From Enterobacter sp. BIGb0383 (GTDB lineage Bacteria; Pseudomonadota; Gammaproteobacteria; Enterobacterales; Enterobacteriaceae): DNA of 64,000 nucleotides. The stretch spans positions 172,922 to 236,921 of the forward strand of contig NZ_RJKQ01000004.1 of assembly GCF_003751845.1 (NCBI RefSeq), written 5' to 3'. The notes under the pieces were generated by a model. The model was not told the DNA's origin, did not search any database, and saw only the letters and a program-made list of their open reading frames with translations. This document shows positions 20,661-30,565 of this stretch, one piece after another (positions within the stretch are counted from its first letter, which is position 1; every line of letters starts with the position of its first letter). Position numbers and translations under genes: made by a program.

Positions 20661-21805
20661 GCCTTCGCGCTGTACGCGTTGACCGCCTCGATCACGGCAT
20701 CGCTGTTGGTATCCAGGCCAGAAACCTGGGCCAGCGCGGCCTGCGGACCTTTGTCTGCGATAAGCGTCGCCAGTTCCTGGGCCTGCGGATCTTCCTCGCT
20801 GCGATAGTGCATCGCGGCGGCAATGCCCTCGACCAGGTTCGCACGCGGGAGGCCGTATTCCAGGGTGCCGAGCAGCGGTTTAATCAGACGGTCACCGGCG
20901 CTCAGTTTACGCAGCGGCTGACGGCCCACGCGCTCAACATCATCTTTCAGATACGGGTTTTCGAAGCGACCGAGGATCTTCTGGATATAGGCAGCGTGCT
21001 TATCGGCATCGAAGCCGTATCGCTTAATCAGAACCGCGCCGCTCTCTTCCATTGCGCCTTTCACGACCGCACGGATTTTTTCATCCAGGATAGCGTCGCG
21101 AATGGTCTGATGGCCGACCAGTTTTCCGAGGTACGCGGTTATAGCATGTCCGGTGTTCAGGGTGAAGAGCTTGCGCTCAACAAAGGCCATCAGGTTGTCG
21201 GTCAGCTCCATGCCCGGAATAGCAGGCAGCGTGCCTTTAAACTGGGTTTTATCGACAATCCACTCGCTAAAGGTTTCCACGGTCACTTCCAGCGGGTCGT
21301 TGGTGGCGGACGCAGAAGGCGGGACGATACGGTCAACGGCGGAATCGACGAAGCCGACGTGGGCTTCGACCCAGGCTTTGTCTTCCTCAGCCAGCGCGGC
21401 CAGAACGTGGCCTTTCAGCTGGGTGGTGCCGCGCACCATATTTTCACAAGCGATAATATTCAGCGGGGTCTCAATACCCTGGGCTTTACGCTTGGCCAGC
21501 CCTTTAGCAATGGCCGGAGCGATACGCTCCAGAACGACCGGGCCGACGGCGGTGGTGACAAGGTCAACCTGAGCAATCAGCTCAACGACTTCATCGCCAA
21601 CGCTGCTGACGGCGTTAACGCCGGAGACGGTATCGACCTGCTCGTTTTCACCGACCACGTGCACCTGATAGCTATGACGGGCATTCAGGGCATCGAGCAC
21701 GACCTGGTTCACATCGGCGAACGTCAGGGTAATCCCCGCGTCGGCAAGCAGTTTACCGATAAAGCCACGTCCGATATTACCTGCGCCAAAATGTAATGCT
21801 TTCAT
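20657..21805 (-). CDS. mtlD: Mannitol-1-phosphate 5-dehydrogenase
   Basis: A 382-residue NAD-dependent polyol dehydrogenase that converts imported mannitol 1-phosphate to fructose 6-phosphate. The Rossmann motif is at the start ([17 protein letters not shown]); VDRIVPP near residue 150 and the catalytic lysine region [10 protein letters not shown] near 213 are typical of the family. I use the ATG at 21805, which gives exactly the family length; an ATG 9 codons upstream only adds unconserved residues. It lies between mtlA and mtlR. Confidence 0.97.
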   Translation of the reverse strand: MKALHFGAGNIGRGFIGKLLADAGITLTFADVNQVVLDALNARHSYQVHVVGENEQVDTVSGVNAVSSVGDEVVELIAQVDLVTTAVGPVVLERIAPAIAKGLAKRKAQGIETPLNIIACENMVRGTTQLKGHVLAALAEEDKAWVEAHVGFVDSAVDRIVPPSASATNDPLEVTVETFSEWIVDKTQFKGTLPAIPGMELTDNLMAFVERKLFTLNTGHAITAYLGKLVGHQTIRDAILDEKIRAVVKGAMEESGAVLIKRYGFDADKHAAYIQKILGRFENPYLKDDVERVGRQPLRKLSAGDRLIKPLLGTLEYGLPRANLVEGIAAAMHYRSEEDPQAQELATLIADKGPQAALAQVSGLDTNSDAVIEAVNAYSAKA

Positions 21806-21833
21806 AGTATTAACCTTAATTAATGTTTTCACC

Positions 21834-21902
21834 CGAGAGGGCTGGGGTGAGGAACCACGTTAATTCCCCTCACCCAAGCCCTCTCCCCGCAGGGGGAGAG
21901 GG
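21834..21902. repeat. Nested inverted repeats in the mtlA-mtlD spacer
   Basis: The spacer holds a long inverted repeat (GAGAGGGCTGGGGTGAGG at 21834-21851 against CCTCACCCAAGCCCTCTC at about 21868-21885, one mismatch) overlapping a second, perfect hairpin CCCTCTCCCC-GCA-GGGGGAGAGGG (21879-21902). The shared CCCTCTC arm cannot be in both. It resembles short dispersed enterobacterial extragenic palindromes. It could protect upstream mtlA mRNA or reduce reading into mtlD. Confidence 0.7.
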
Positions 21903-21910
21903 AAGGCAGA

Positions 21911-23827
21911 TTATGCTTTCTTACCGGACAGCAGCGCGAGCACATCTTCCACATTTTTGGTGGTCGCCAGGCGCGCAATGACGGAATCGTCATCCAGCGC
22001 GTTGGTCAGGCTGGTAATCACCTGAATGTGTTCGTTATTGCGGGCGGCGATACCGATAACCAGACGGGCGATATCATCTTCTTCTTCACCGAAGCGAACG
22101 CCTTCCGGGTACTGGCAGAACACCACGCCGGTCTTCAGCACGCGGTCTTTTGCTTCCACGGTGCCGTGCGGAACTGCGATGGACTCGCCCAGGTAGGTCG
22201 GGGTCAGCTTCTCACGTTCCAGCATCGCGTCGACGTATTCTGGCTCAACGTAGCCACCTTTCACCAGTTGCTCACCGGCAAAGCGAATCGCCTCTTCTTT
22301 GTTAGCCGCGGTACGGCCAAGGAAGATGTTATCCGCGCCCAGTTTGAACAGGCGGCTATCGTCTGCGTCAAAGCTATCCTGCAGGCTGGTACGCACTTTC
22401 TCTTCGTTGTCCGTGTGGCGCTGGGCCGCAACCAGACGTTCAGTCAGGCCGGTATACAGACCGCTGTCGAGGAAGTTAGTCAGCGAGATATGCTGTGCCT
22501 GCGGAACCTGACGCATCGCACGCTCGGTCAGGTCACGGTGGGTAATGACCAGGTCTACGTCGGCCGGCAGGCTGTTAATGGCGCTGTTGGTGACGGAGAT
22601 ATGGCTCAGGCCCGCGTCCTGCACTTTCTTACGCAGTACGCCCGCGCCCATGGCGCTGGAACCCATACCGGCATCGCAGGCAACGATGATTTTACGCACG
22701 TGGCTCAGGTCGTTGGTGGCGTCGCCCGCGGTCGGCGCGGTGCCGCCTTTGGACTGGGCTTTCATGTCCTGCATGCGACGGTTAGCGGCTTCGATATCGT
22801 CTTCTTCTTTCACCTTGCTGGTTTTCAGCAGTACGGCAGCAATCACGAAGGAGACGGCCATTGCCGCAATAATGGCAATGATGTTAGCGAAGTAGGCGCC
22901 TTTCGGGGTCATCGCCAGCACCGCCAGGATGGAGCCCGGAGACGCCGGAGACACCAGGCCACCGCCCAGCACGCTCAGGGTGAACACGCCGGTCATACCG
23001 CCGAGGATAACGGCAATAATCAGACGCGGGTTCATCAGCACGTACGGGAAGTAAATTTCGTGAATACCGCCCAGGAAGTGGATGATTGCAGCACCACCAG
23101 CAGACTGTTTCGCGCTGCCACGGCCAAAGAACATATAGGCCAGCAGGATACCCATACCTGGACCCGGGTTAGCTTCGATCAGGAAGAAGATAGACTTGCC
23201 GAGATCGTGAGACTGCTGAATCCCCAGCGGCGAGAAGATACCGTGGTTGATGGCGTTATTGAGGAACAGGATTTTCGCCGGTTCAACAAAGATAGACGCC
23301 AGCGGCAGCATGTCATGGACAACCATGAAGTTAACGCCAGCCGCGAGGACTTTAGACAGCACCTCAACCGCCGGGCCAATGCCGAGGAACGCCAGCAGGG
23401 CGAGGATCATACCGATAATGCCGGCGGAGAAGTTATTCACCAGCATTTCGAAACCGGACTTGATCTTACCGTCTACGGCCGCATCGAATTTCTTGATGCA
23501 GTAGCCGCCCAGCGGGCCGGCAATCATTGCACCGAGGAACATCGGCATATCTGCGCCGACGATAACGCCCATGGTGGTAATCGCACCCACCACGCCGCCG
23601 CGCTCGCCGCCAATCAGGCGACCACCGGTATAACCGATCAGCAACGGCAGCAGATAGGTGATCATCGGGCCAACCAGTTTGGCCAGCGTCTCGTTAGGCA
23701 ACCATCCCGTCGGAATAAATAAAGCGGTGATAATCCCCCACGCGATAAACGCGCCGATATTTGGCATCACCATATTGCTGAGGAAACGACCAAAGCTTTG
23801 CACTTTGATCTTGATATCGGATGACAT
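21911..23827 (-). CDS. mtlA: PTS mannitol transporter, EIICBA
   Basis: A 638-residue three-domain permease that imports and phosphorylates mannitol. The membrane EIIC domain spans about residues 1-345 (GGRLIGGERGGVVGAI, HFLGGIHEIYFPYVLMNPRL). EIIB runs from about 375 to 470, with the phospho-cysteine in IVACDAGMGSSAMG. EIIA occupies about 490-638, with the phospho-histidine in YLGESIAVPHGTVEAKD. Full length, with all phosphorylation sites intact. It is the first gene of mtlADR, and several CRP sites lie upstream. Confidence 0.98.
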   Translation of the reverse strand: MSSDIKIKVQSFGRFLSNMVMPNIGAFIAWGIITALFIPTGWLPNETLAKLVGPMITYLLPLLIGYTGGRLIGGERGGVVGAITTMGVIVGADMPMFLGAMIAGPLGGYCIKKFDAAVDGKIKSGFEMLVNNFSAGIIGMILALLAFLGIGPAVEVLSKVLAAGVNFMVVHDMLPLASIFVEPAKILFLNNAINHGIFSPLGIQQSHDLGKSIFFLIEANPGPGMGILLAYMFFGRGSAKQSAGGAAIIHFLGGIHEIYFPYVLMNPRLIIAVILGGMTGVFTLSVLGGGLVSPASPGSILAVLAMTPKGAYFANIIAIIAAMAVSFVIAAVLLKTSKVKEEDDIEAANRRMQDMKAQSKGGTAPTAGDATNDLSHVRKIIVACDAGMGSSAMGAGVLRKKVQDAGLSHISVTNSAINSLPADVDLVITHRDLTERAMRQVPQAQHISLTNFLDSGLYTGLTERLVAAQRHTDNEEKVRTSLQDSFDADDSRLFKLGADNIFLGRTAANKEEAIRFAGEQLVKGGYVEPEYVDAMLEREKLTPTYLGESIAVPHGTVEAKDRVLKTGVVFCQYPEGVRFGEEEDDIARLVIGIAARNNEHIQVITSLTNALDDDSVIARLATTKNVEDVLALLSGKKA

Positions 23828-23969
23828 AAAAACCCCTTCTTATGTTTGCTATCGCGCAGGCTTAATGCCCGAGGTTTGTTGTGAATCTGTCGGCAGAGGT
23901 AGCCGGACCCTGTTTGATGATGCGAAATCTGGCACCGAATTGCCCACCTGTCCAGAGAACGTCATTTAG

Positions 23970-24178
23970 TGTGATCTAAGTCACATTAATATAGGGGGTA
24001 GACCACGTAATAGAGTGATCGCGATCACAAATGACAAGCGTAAAAAAAGAACAATGCGCAAAAATCCCCCGTAGAACGACTGTTAATGTGATGTTATTCA
24101 CATTTTGCACTCCCGCCTTTGTCTTATGTTTGTGATGTTGATCACAATTTATTTTCGCCAGGACTTTTCTTACTGTGA
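23970..24178. promoter_or_regulatory. Array of CRP-type sites upstream of mtlA
   Basis: Four sites fit TGTGA-N6-TCACA almost perfectly: TGTGATCTAAGTCACA (23970-23985), AGTGATCGCGATCACA (24014-24029), TGTGATGTTATTCACA (24087-24102) and TGTGATGTTGATCACA (24131-24146). A weaker one begins TGTGATCGGCCACA at 24174. E. coli mtlA is known to carry several CRP sites. The 511-base gap between mtlA and the divergent GST gene contains no other gene that I can see; the last two sites could also serve the divergent gene. Confidence 0.85.
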
Positions 24179-24338
24179 TCGGCCACAAACTGTGGCATTG
24201 GCGAAAAAATGGGCTGTAACTCCCTTACATATAACGCAGGCTTCCGGGTCAGCCTGACAGGGAATTTTTTCATATTGATGAAACAGTTTATTCGCGCTTA
24301 CGCCATACTGATCCTTTTGCGGCCATCAGGAGCAGGCA

Positions 24339-24947
24339 ATGAAGTTAATCGGCAGCTACACCAGCCCTTTCGTGCGTAAGATTTCCGTGATCCTGCTGGA
24401 AAAGGGCATTACCTTCGAGTTTGTTAATGACCAGCCCTACAGCGAAGATAACGGGGTGGCGCAGTACAACCCGTTAGGCAAAGTCCCCGCGCTGGTCACC
24501 GGTGAGGGCGAGTGCTGGTTCAATTCGCCCATTATTGCCGACTATATTGAACTGCTGGATATCGCTCCGGCGATGCTGCCGCAGGATGCCAAAGCGGCGC
24601 TGAAGCTTCGCCAGCTGGAAGCTCTGGCCGACGGTATTATGGATGCGGCGCTGGTTTCGGTCCGCGAGCAGGCGCGCCCGCCACAGCAGCAGTCAGAAAC
24701 GGAGCTGTTGCGTCAGCGGGAAAAAATCAATCGTGGCCTGGATGCCTTTGAGGTGCTGGTCGCCGAAGGGACCTTAAAAGTCAGCGATCTGAACCTGGCC
24801 ACCGTCGCCGTTGCCTGCGCCATTGGCTATCTCAATTTCCGCCGCGTCGCGCCGGGCTGGTGCGTCGATCGGCCAAATCTGGTCGCGCTGGTAGAGAACC
24901 TGTTCCAGCGTGAAAGCTTTGCCCGCACCGAGCCGCCAAAAGCCTGA
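24339..24947 (+). CDS. yibF: Glutathione S-transferase family protein YibF
   Basis: A 202-residue GST. The N-terminal thioredoxin-fold half begins [20 protein letters not shown], with the cis-proline in GKVPALV and a glutathione gamma-glutamyl contact at [10 protein letters not shown]; an all-helical C-terminal half follows. E. coli YibF is a GST homologue with no firmly established substrate. It is divergent from mtlA, and selA follows 94 bases later on the same strand. Confidence 0.93.
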   Translation: MKLIGSYTSPFVRKISVILLEKGITFEFVNDQPYSEDNGVAQYNPLGKVPALVTGEGECWFNSPIIADYIELLDIAPAMLPQDAKAALKLRQLEALADGIMDAALVSVREQARPPQQQSETELLRQREKINRGLDAFEVLVAEGTLKVSDLNLATVAVACAIGYLNFRRVAPGWCVDRPNLVALVENLFQRESFARTEPPKA

Positions 24948-25041
24948 TACCGCTTTGTGTCCACGGGAATAAAAAGGGTAAACTCCTCTCATCATTGATG
25001 ATTCCCCTGATGGGAGGGGCAATCCACAGCCAGGTTATCGC

Positions 25042-26430
25042 ATGACAGCCGATACGCATTCACTCTACACGCAGCTTCCGGGCACCGACCGTTTATTACG
25101 TGAAAGTACCTTTACCCCTCTGCTTGAGGGCTGGGGCCACCAGCGGGTGGTCGATACGCTGCATCTGCTGCAGGATGAAGCCCGCACGGCGATCCGCGAA
25201 CGCCAGCAGCTTCCCGGCTGGTGCGATAACTGGGCGCAGGCCACGCGAGAGCGTCTGGAAAAGCTGGAGCAGAGGGCGCTGCGTCCGGTCTTTAACCTGA
25301 CCGGCACCGTACTGCATACCAATCTGGGCCGCGCTCTGCAGGCGGAAACCGCGGTTGAGGCGGTGGCGGAAGCGATGCGGATGCCGGTGACCCTTGAATA
25401 CGATCTCGACGGGGCGGGACGCGGTCATCGCGACCGGGCGCTAGCGGATTTACTGTGCCGCCTGACCGGGGCGGAAGACGCCTGCATCGTCAATAACAAT
25501 GCCGCCGCCGTGCTGCTGATGCTGGCAACGGTTGCGCCAGGCCGTGAGGTGGTGGTGTCCCGTGGTGAGCTGGTCGAGATCGGCGGGGCGTTTCGCATCC
25601 CCGACGTGATGCGTCAGGCAGGCTGTATTCTGCATGAGGTCGGGACCACCAACCGGACCCACGCCAAAGATTATCGCCAGGCTATCAATGACAATACCGG
25701 CCTGCTGATGAAAGTACACACCAGCAACTACAGCATCCAGGGCTTCACCAAAGCGGTGGATGAAGCGGAGCTGGCGGCCATCGGGGCGGAGCATAATGTG
25801 CCCGTCGCGGTGGATCTGGGCAGCGGTTCGCTGGTGGACCTCAGCCAGTACGGATTGCCGAAAGAGCCGATGCCCCAGGCGCTGATTGCCGCCGGTGTCA
25901 GCCTGGTGAGCTTCTCCGGCGATAAGCTGCTCGGCGGGCCGCAGGCGGGGATTATCGTCGGCAAAAAAGCGCTGATTGAACGACTCCAGCAGCACCCGCT
26001 TAAGCGTGCCCTGCGCGCAGACAAAATTATCCTGGCGGCGCTGGAAGCGACCCTGCGCCTCTATCTCCATCCGGAAACCCTGGCGCAGCGTTTGCCGACC
26101 CTGCGTCTGCTGACCCGCCAGGCCGAGGATATTCGTCGGCAGGCGGAACGACTCCTGCCGCAGCTCCTGGCCCACTACGCTGATTTTGATATTCAGGTAG
26201 AAGCCTGTCGGTCCCAGATAGGCAGCGGCTCGCTGCCGGTCGAGAGTCTGCCAGGCGCGGCGCTGACCTTTGCGCCGCGCGACGGACGCGGCAGTCGCCT
26301 TGAGGCGCTCGCCGCTCGCTGGCGGACGCTGCCCGTACCGGTAATTGGCCGAATTTATGATGGCCGCCTGTGGCTTGATCTGCGCTGTCTGGAAGACGAA
26401 ACGCGCCTGCTGGAGATGCTACTACGATGA
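25042..26430 (+). CDS. selA: L-seryl-tRNA(Sec) selenium transferase
   Basis: A 462-residue PLP enzyme, decameric in known homologues, that converts seryl-tRNA(Sec) to selenocysteinyl-tRNA(Sec) using selenophosphate. [15 protein letters not shown] near residue 86 is characteristic, [11 protein letters not shown] precedes the active site, and the PLP lysine is in [14 protein letters not shown] near 295. It overlaps selB by 4 bases (ATGA), the normal selAB operon. Confidence 0.98.
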   Translation: MTADTHSLYTQLPGTDRLLRESTFTPLLEGWGHQRVVDTLHLLQDEARTAIRERQQLPGWCDNWAQATRERLEKLEQRALRPVFNLTGTVLHTNLGRALQAETAVEAVAEAMRMPVTLEYDLDGAGRGHRDRALADLLCRLTGAEDACIVNNNAAAVLLMLATVAPGREVVVSRGELVEIGGAFRIPDVMRQAGCILHEVGTTNRTHAKDYRQAINDNTGLLMKVHTSNYSIQGFTKAVDEAELAAIGAEHNVPVAVDLGSGSLVDLSQYGLPKEPMPQALIAAGVSLVSFSGDKLLGGPQAGIIVGKKALIERLQQHPLKRALRADKIILAALEATLRLYLHPETLAQRLPTLRLLTRQAEDIRRQAERLLPQLLAHYADFDIQVEACRSQIGSGSLPVESLPGAALTFAPRDGRGSRLEALAARWRTLPVPVIGRIYDGRLWLDLRCLEDETRLLEMLLR

Positions 26431-28295
26431 TTATTGCCACCGCCGGTCACGTCGACCACGGCAAAACCACCCTGCTGGAAGCGATTACCGGCGTCAATGC
26501 CGACCGGCTGCCGGAAGAGAAACAGCGCGGGATGACCATCGACCTGGGGTACGCCTACTGGCCCCAGCCCGACGGCCGCGTGCCGGGGTTTATTGACGTA
26601 CCGGGGCATGAAAAATTCCTCGCTAATATGCTGGCCGGGGTCGGCGGGATCGATCATGCCCTGCTGGTGGTGGCCTGCGACGACGGCGTGATGGCCCAGA
26701 CCCGCGAACACCTCGCGATTCTGGCTCTGACCGGCAGGCCGACCCTGACCGTGGCCCTGACCAAAGCCGACCGGGTGGATGAGGCGCGCGTGGAGCAGGT
26801 GCGCATTCAGGTCGAGGCTGAACTGCAGGCGCTGGGTTTTGCCGCGTCGGGGCTGTTTGTTACCGCCGCGACAGCGCTGCGCGGCATCGACTCACTGCGT
26901 CAGCACCTGCTGGCTCTGGCGGAACGTCCACATCCTCAGCATCAGCGCTTTCGCCTGGCGATTGACCGGGCCTTTACCGTTAAGGGTGCCGGGCTGGTGG
27001 TTACCGGCACCGCGCTGTCGGGCGAGGTGAGCATTGGCGATTCGCTGTGGCTGACCGGCGCCGACAGGCCGATGCGGGTGAGGGGTCTGCATGCGCAGAA
27101 TCAGCCGGTGGAACGGGCGTATGCCGGGCAGCGTATCGCCCTGAATATCGCCGGTGACGCAGAGAAACAGCAGGTGACGCGTGGGGACTGGCTGCTGGCG
27201 AGTGAACCGCCCGTACCCGTTGAACGTGCCATTATCGAACTACAAACGCTGACGCCGCTCACCCAGTGGCAGCCGCTGCATATTCATCACGCCGCCCGCC
27301 ATATTACCGGTCGCGTCTCGCTGCTGGAGAACAATCTGGCGGAGCTGGTGCTGGATACGCCTCTGTATCTGGCGGATAACGACAGGCTGGTGCTGCGGGA
27401 TATCTCCGCCCGCCAGACCCTGGCCGGGGCGCGGGTGGTGATGCTCAATTCTCCCCGTCGAGGCAAACGTAAGCCGGACTATCTGGGCTGGCTGGCTGGC
27501 CGTGCCGCCGCCCGGAGTGATGCGCAGGCGTTGGCCGTCCAGCTGGAGCGGGATGCGGTGTCGCTGGCTGAATTTGGCTGGGCGCGGCAGCTAAGCCCCG
27601 TGGGGCTGGCCGCGCTGGTTGAACAGCCTGGCCTGCTCCAGGCCGGTGGCTACCTGCTGGGTGCGCCGCTGGCGGCAGGCTGGCAGCGGAGGTTGCTGGA
27701 GGCGCTGACAGAATATCACCGCCAGCATCAGGATGAGCCCGGGCCGGGACGTGAACGCCTGCGCCGTATTGTCCTGCCGACGGAAGAGCCCACCCTGGTC
27801 CTGACGCTGATTGAGCAGATGCGTGCCAGCGGTGTTATTCACAGCCATCACGGCTGGCTGCATATGCCCGACCATAAACCCGGGCTCAGCGAGGAACAGC
27901 TTGCTGTCTGGCAGCGCGTGATGCCGTTGCTGGATGACGAAGCCTGGTGGGTGCGCGATTTAGCGCGGGAAACCGGCAGCGACGAACAAGTACTGCGCGG
28001 CGCGTTACTGCAGGTTGCCCGGATGGGGATGATTACGGCGATCGTCAAGGATCGCTACTATCGTCACGCCCGGATTGTTGAGTTTGCCGGGCTGATCCGC
28101 GAGCTGGACAGCCAGCAGGGCTCGACCAGCGCGGCGGATTTTCGCGACAGGCTGAACGTCGGACGCAAGCTGGCGGTGCAGATCCTCGAATATTTTGATC
28201 GTATTGGCTTTACCCGACGTCGCGGCAACGATCATGTCCTGCGCGATACGATGCTATTTCCTGCACAGGACACGGTATCCGACACCCTGATGTGA
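26427..28295 (+). CDS. selB: Selenocysteine-specific elongation factor SelB
   Basis: A 622-residue translational GTPase that carries Sec-tRNA(Sec) to UGA codons marked by a SECIS hairpin. The GTPase domain opens with [19 protein letters not shown], with [13 protein letters not shown] (G3) and LTKADRV (G4). EF-Tu-like beta-barrels follow, then four winged-helix domains at the C-terminus (about 360-622) that bind SECIS RNA. Slightly longer than the E. coli protein. Its presence with selA implies that selenoproteins such as formate dehydrogenases exist elsewhere in this genome. Confidence 0.98.
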   Translation: MIIATAGHVDHGKTTLLEAITGVNADRLPEEKQRGMTIDLGYAYWPQPDGRVPGFIDVPGHEKFLANMLAGVGGIDHALLVVACDDGVMAQTREHLAILALTGRPTLTVALTKADRVDEARVEQVRIQVEAELQALGFAASGLFVTAATALRGIDSLRQHLLALAERPHPQHQRFRLAIDRAFTVKGAGLVVTGTALSGEVSIGDSLWLTGADRPMRVRGLHAQNQPVERAYAGQRIALNIAGDAEKQQVTRGDWLLASEPPVPVERAIIELQTLTPLTQWQPLHIHHAARHITGRVSLLENNLAELVLDTPLYLADNDRLVLRDISARQTLAGARVVMLNSPRRGKRKPDYLGWLAGRAAARSDAQALAVQLERDAVSLAEFGWARQLSPVGLAALVEQPGLLQAGGYLLGAPLAAGWQRRLLEALTEYHRQHQDEPGPGRERLRRIVLPTEEPTLVLTLIEQMRASGVIHSHHGWLHMPDHKPGLSEEQLAVWQRVMPLLDDEAWWVRDLARETGSDEQVLRGALLQVARMGMITAIVKDRYYRHARIVEFAGLIRELDSQQGSTSAADFRDRLNVGRKLAVQILEYFDRIGFTRRRGNDHVLRDTMLFPAQDTVSDTLM

Positions 28296-28388
28296 TACCT
28301 GTCGTAAAGCGGAATATGCACTGGCGATTATTTCGCCAGTCACGGCTATTCTTAGCCTTGTGTGAGTTCACTCAACAAGGAGAAGTCG

Positions 28389-29927
28389 ATGACCAACAAT
28401 CCTCCCTCAAATCGCATAATGCCTGGCGAATACGGCTACCCCCTGAAACTTAAACCCCGCTACGACAACTTTATCGGTGGTGAATGGGTCCCTCCCGTCG
28501 AGGGCGAGTATTACCAGAACCTGACCCCGATCACCGGACAGCCGCTATGTGAAGTGGCCTCGTCCGGTAAGAAGGATATCGATCTGGCGCTGGATGCGGC
28601 GCACGCGGCCAAAACCGCCTGGGCGCAGACCTCGGTCCAGGATCGGGCGGCGGTGCTGCTGAAAATCGCCGACCGTATGGAGCAGAACCTTGAGCTGCTG
28701 GCGGCGGCAGAGACCTGGGACAATGGCAAACCTATCCGCGAAACCAGCGCCGCCGACGTGCCGCTGGCGATTGATCATTTCCGCTATTTTGCCTCCTGTA
28801 TCCGCGCCCAGGAGGGGGGGATCAGCGAGGTAGACAACGATACCGTGGCTTATCATTTCCACGAGCCGCTTGGTGTCGTCGGGCAGATTATTCCGTGGAA
28901 CTTCCCGCTGCTGATGGCCAGCTGGAAAATGGCGCCGGCGCTGGCGGCCGGTAACTGTATCGTCCTCAAGCCCGCCAGGCTGACGCCGCTCTCGGTCCTG
29001 CTGCTGATGGAAGTGGTGGGCGATCTACTCCCGCCCGGCGTGCTGAACGTGGTGAACGGTGCGGGCGGCGAGATTGGCGAATATCTGGCGACCTCAAAAC
29101 GTATCGCCAAGGTGGCCTTTACCGGTTCTACCGAAGTGGGCCAGCAGATTATGCAGTACGCCACGCAAAATATTATTCCGGTGACCCTGGAGCTGGGGGG
29201 CAAATCGCCGAATATCTTCTTTGCCGACGTGATGGATGAAGAGGACGCCTTCTTTGATAAGGCTCTGGAAGGTTTTGCCCTCTTTGCGTTCAATCAGGGC
29301 GAGGTCTGTACCTGTCCTAGTCGGGCGCTGGTGCAGGAGTCTATCTACGAGCGCTTTATGGAACGGGCTATCCGCCGGGTGGAGAGCATTCGCAGCGGCA
29401 ACCCGCTCGATGCCGCCACCCAGATGGGCGCGCAGGTCTCTCACGGCCAGCTGGAAACCATCCTCAACTATATCGATATCGGTAAAAAAGAGGGGGCCGA
29501 TGTGCTGACCGGCGGGCGGCGTAAGGTGCTGGACGGCGATCTGAAAGAGGGCTACTACCTGGAGCCTACCATTCTGTTCGGCAAGAACTCCATGCGCGTG
29601 TTCCAGGAGGAGATCTTCGGCCCGGTGCTGGCGGTCACTACCTTTAAAACCATGGACGAGGCGCTGGAGCTGGCCAATGATACCCCCTACGGGCTTGGCG
29701 CGGGCGTCTGGAGCCGCAACGGCAGCCTGGCCTATAAAATGGGCCGCGGGATCCAGGCCGGGCGCGTCTGGACCAACTGCTATCACGCCTATCCGGCCCA
29801 TGCGGCCTTTGGCGGCTATAAACAGTCGGGGATCGGCCGCGAGACCCACAAAATGATGCTGGAGCACTATCAGCAGACCAAATGCCTGCTGGTCAGCTAC
29901 TCCGATAAGCCGCTGGGACTGTTCTGA
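28389..29927 (+). CDS. aldB: Aldehyde dehydrogenase AldB
   Basis: A 512-residue NAD(P)-dependent aldehyde dehydrogenase that oxidises acetaldehyde and similar aldehydes. [30 protein letters not shown], the catalytic glutamate in [11 protein letters not shown] and the nucleophilic cysteine in [12 protein letters not shown] are all present. The start at [13 protein letters not shown] has an ACAAGGAGAAG ribosome site and gives the E. coli length; a GTG 9 codons upstream is disregarded. yiaY, which adjoins aldB in E. coli, is absent. Confidence 0.96.
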   Translation: MTNNPPSNRIMPGEYGYPLKLKPRYDNFIGGEWVPPVEGEYYQNLTPITGQPLCEVASSGKKDIDLALDAAHAAKTAWAQTSVQDRAAVLLKIADRMEQNLELLAAAETWDNGKPIRETSAADVPLAIDHFRYFASCIRAQEGGISEVDNDTVAYHFHEPLGVVGQIIPWNFPLLMASWKMAPALAAGNCIVLKPARLTPLSVLLLMEVVGDLLPPGVLNVVNGAGGEIGEYLATSKRIAKVAFTGSTEVGQQIMQYATQNIIPVTLELGGKSPNIFFADVMDEEDAFFDKALEGFALFAFNQGEVCTCPSRALVQESIYERFMERAIRRVESIRSGNPLDAATQMGAQVSHGQLETILNYIDIGKKEGADVLTGGRRKVLDGDLKEGYYLEPTILFGKNSMRVFQEEIFGPVLAVTTFKTMDEALELANDTPYGLGAGVWSRNGSLAYKMGRGIQAGRVWTNCYHAYPAHAAFGGYKQSGIGRETHKMMLEHYQQTKCLLVSYSDKPLGLF

Positions 29928-30085
29928 TCCCGGCGCGGGCCGCAGGGAGGCGGCCCGTATTACCCCGACAGACGACCAGATAGCCTTATGCATCTGACAA
30001 AACTGGCCGTTTTCCCGCGTCCGATCAAAGTACCCACCGTGGTTTTTCTGGCAGTCTGACGTTTTTAACACTCAAGGGAGAGGGT

Positions 30086-30565
30086 ATGAACCGGTTTATC
30101 GTCGCGGATGCGCAAAAGTGCATTGGCTGCCGCACCTGCGAAGTGGCCTGCGTGGTATCCCATCAGGAACATCAGAGCTGCACTTCTCTCTCTGCTGCTG
30201 AATTTACGCCGCGCATACGGGTGGTGAAAGACAGCCACTTTTCGGTGCCCGTTGCCTGCCACCAGTGCGAAGATGCCCCCTGCGGCAATGCCTGCCCGGT
30301 CGGCGCGATCCGCCGTGAACAGGGGCATATCTTCGTTGAGCAGTCCCGCTGTATCGGCTGCAAAAGCTGTATGCTGGCCTGCCCGTTTGGGGCGATGCAG
30401 GTGGTCGTTCAGCAGGAGCGTGTCCAGGCGGTAAAATGCGATCTGTGCTGGCAGCGCGAGGCTGGCCCGGCCTGCGTTGAAGCCTGCCCGACCCAGGCCA
30501 TAGAGTGTGTCGATCCCGTTCGTCTGCGGGCGGCACGCCTTCGCGCCACCCGCATCAGCGCCTGA
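30086..30565 (+). CDS. ysaA: Four-cluster ferredoxin-type electron transfer protein YsaA (HydN-like)
   Basis: A 159-residue cytoplasmic iron-sulfur protein with four cysteine sets for [4Fe-4S] clusters: CIGCRTCEVAC, CHQCEDAPCGNACP, CIGCKSCMLACP and CDLCWQREAGPACVEACP. This is the HydN/DmsB-type electron-transfer fold. In E. coli the homologue ysaA (yiaI) lies beside avtA, and here it is separated from avtA by the secretion-like locus. Its redox partner is not encoded nearby. Its stop is directly adjacent to the stop of the convergent transporter gene. Confidence 0.85.
   Translation: MNRFIVADAQKCIGCRTCEVACVVSHQEHQSCTSLSAAEFTPRIRVVKDSHFSVPVACHQCEDAPCGNACPVGAIRREQGHIFVEQSRCIGCKSCMLACPFGAMQVVVQQERVQAVKCDLCWQREAGPACVEACPTQAIECVDPVRLRAARLRATRISA

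Noticed and set aside
22028..23722. A 564-codon plus-strand frame opposite mtlA
   Set aside because: Antisense shadow of mtlA; no ribosome site or recognisable domain. The same holds for the long frames opposite xylA, glyS, bisC and eptB.
29938..29957. Hairpin GGGCCGC / GCGGCCC after aldB as a terminator
   Set aside because: The stem is good but the following sequence (GTATTACCCC) has no U tract, so I do not claim it as a terminator.
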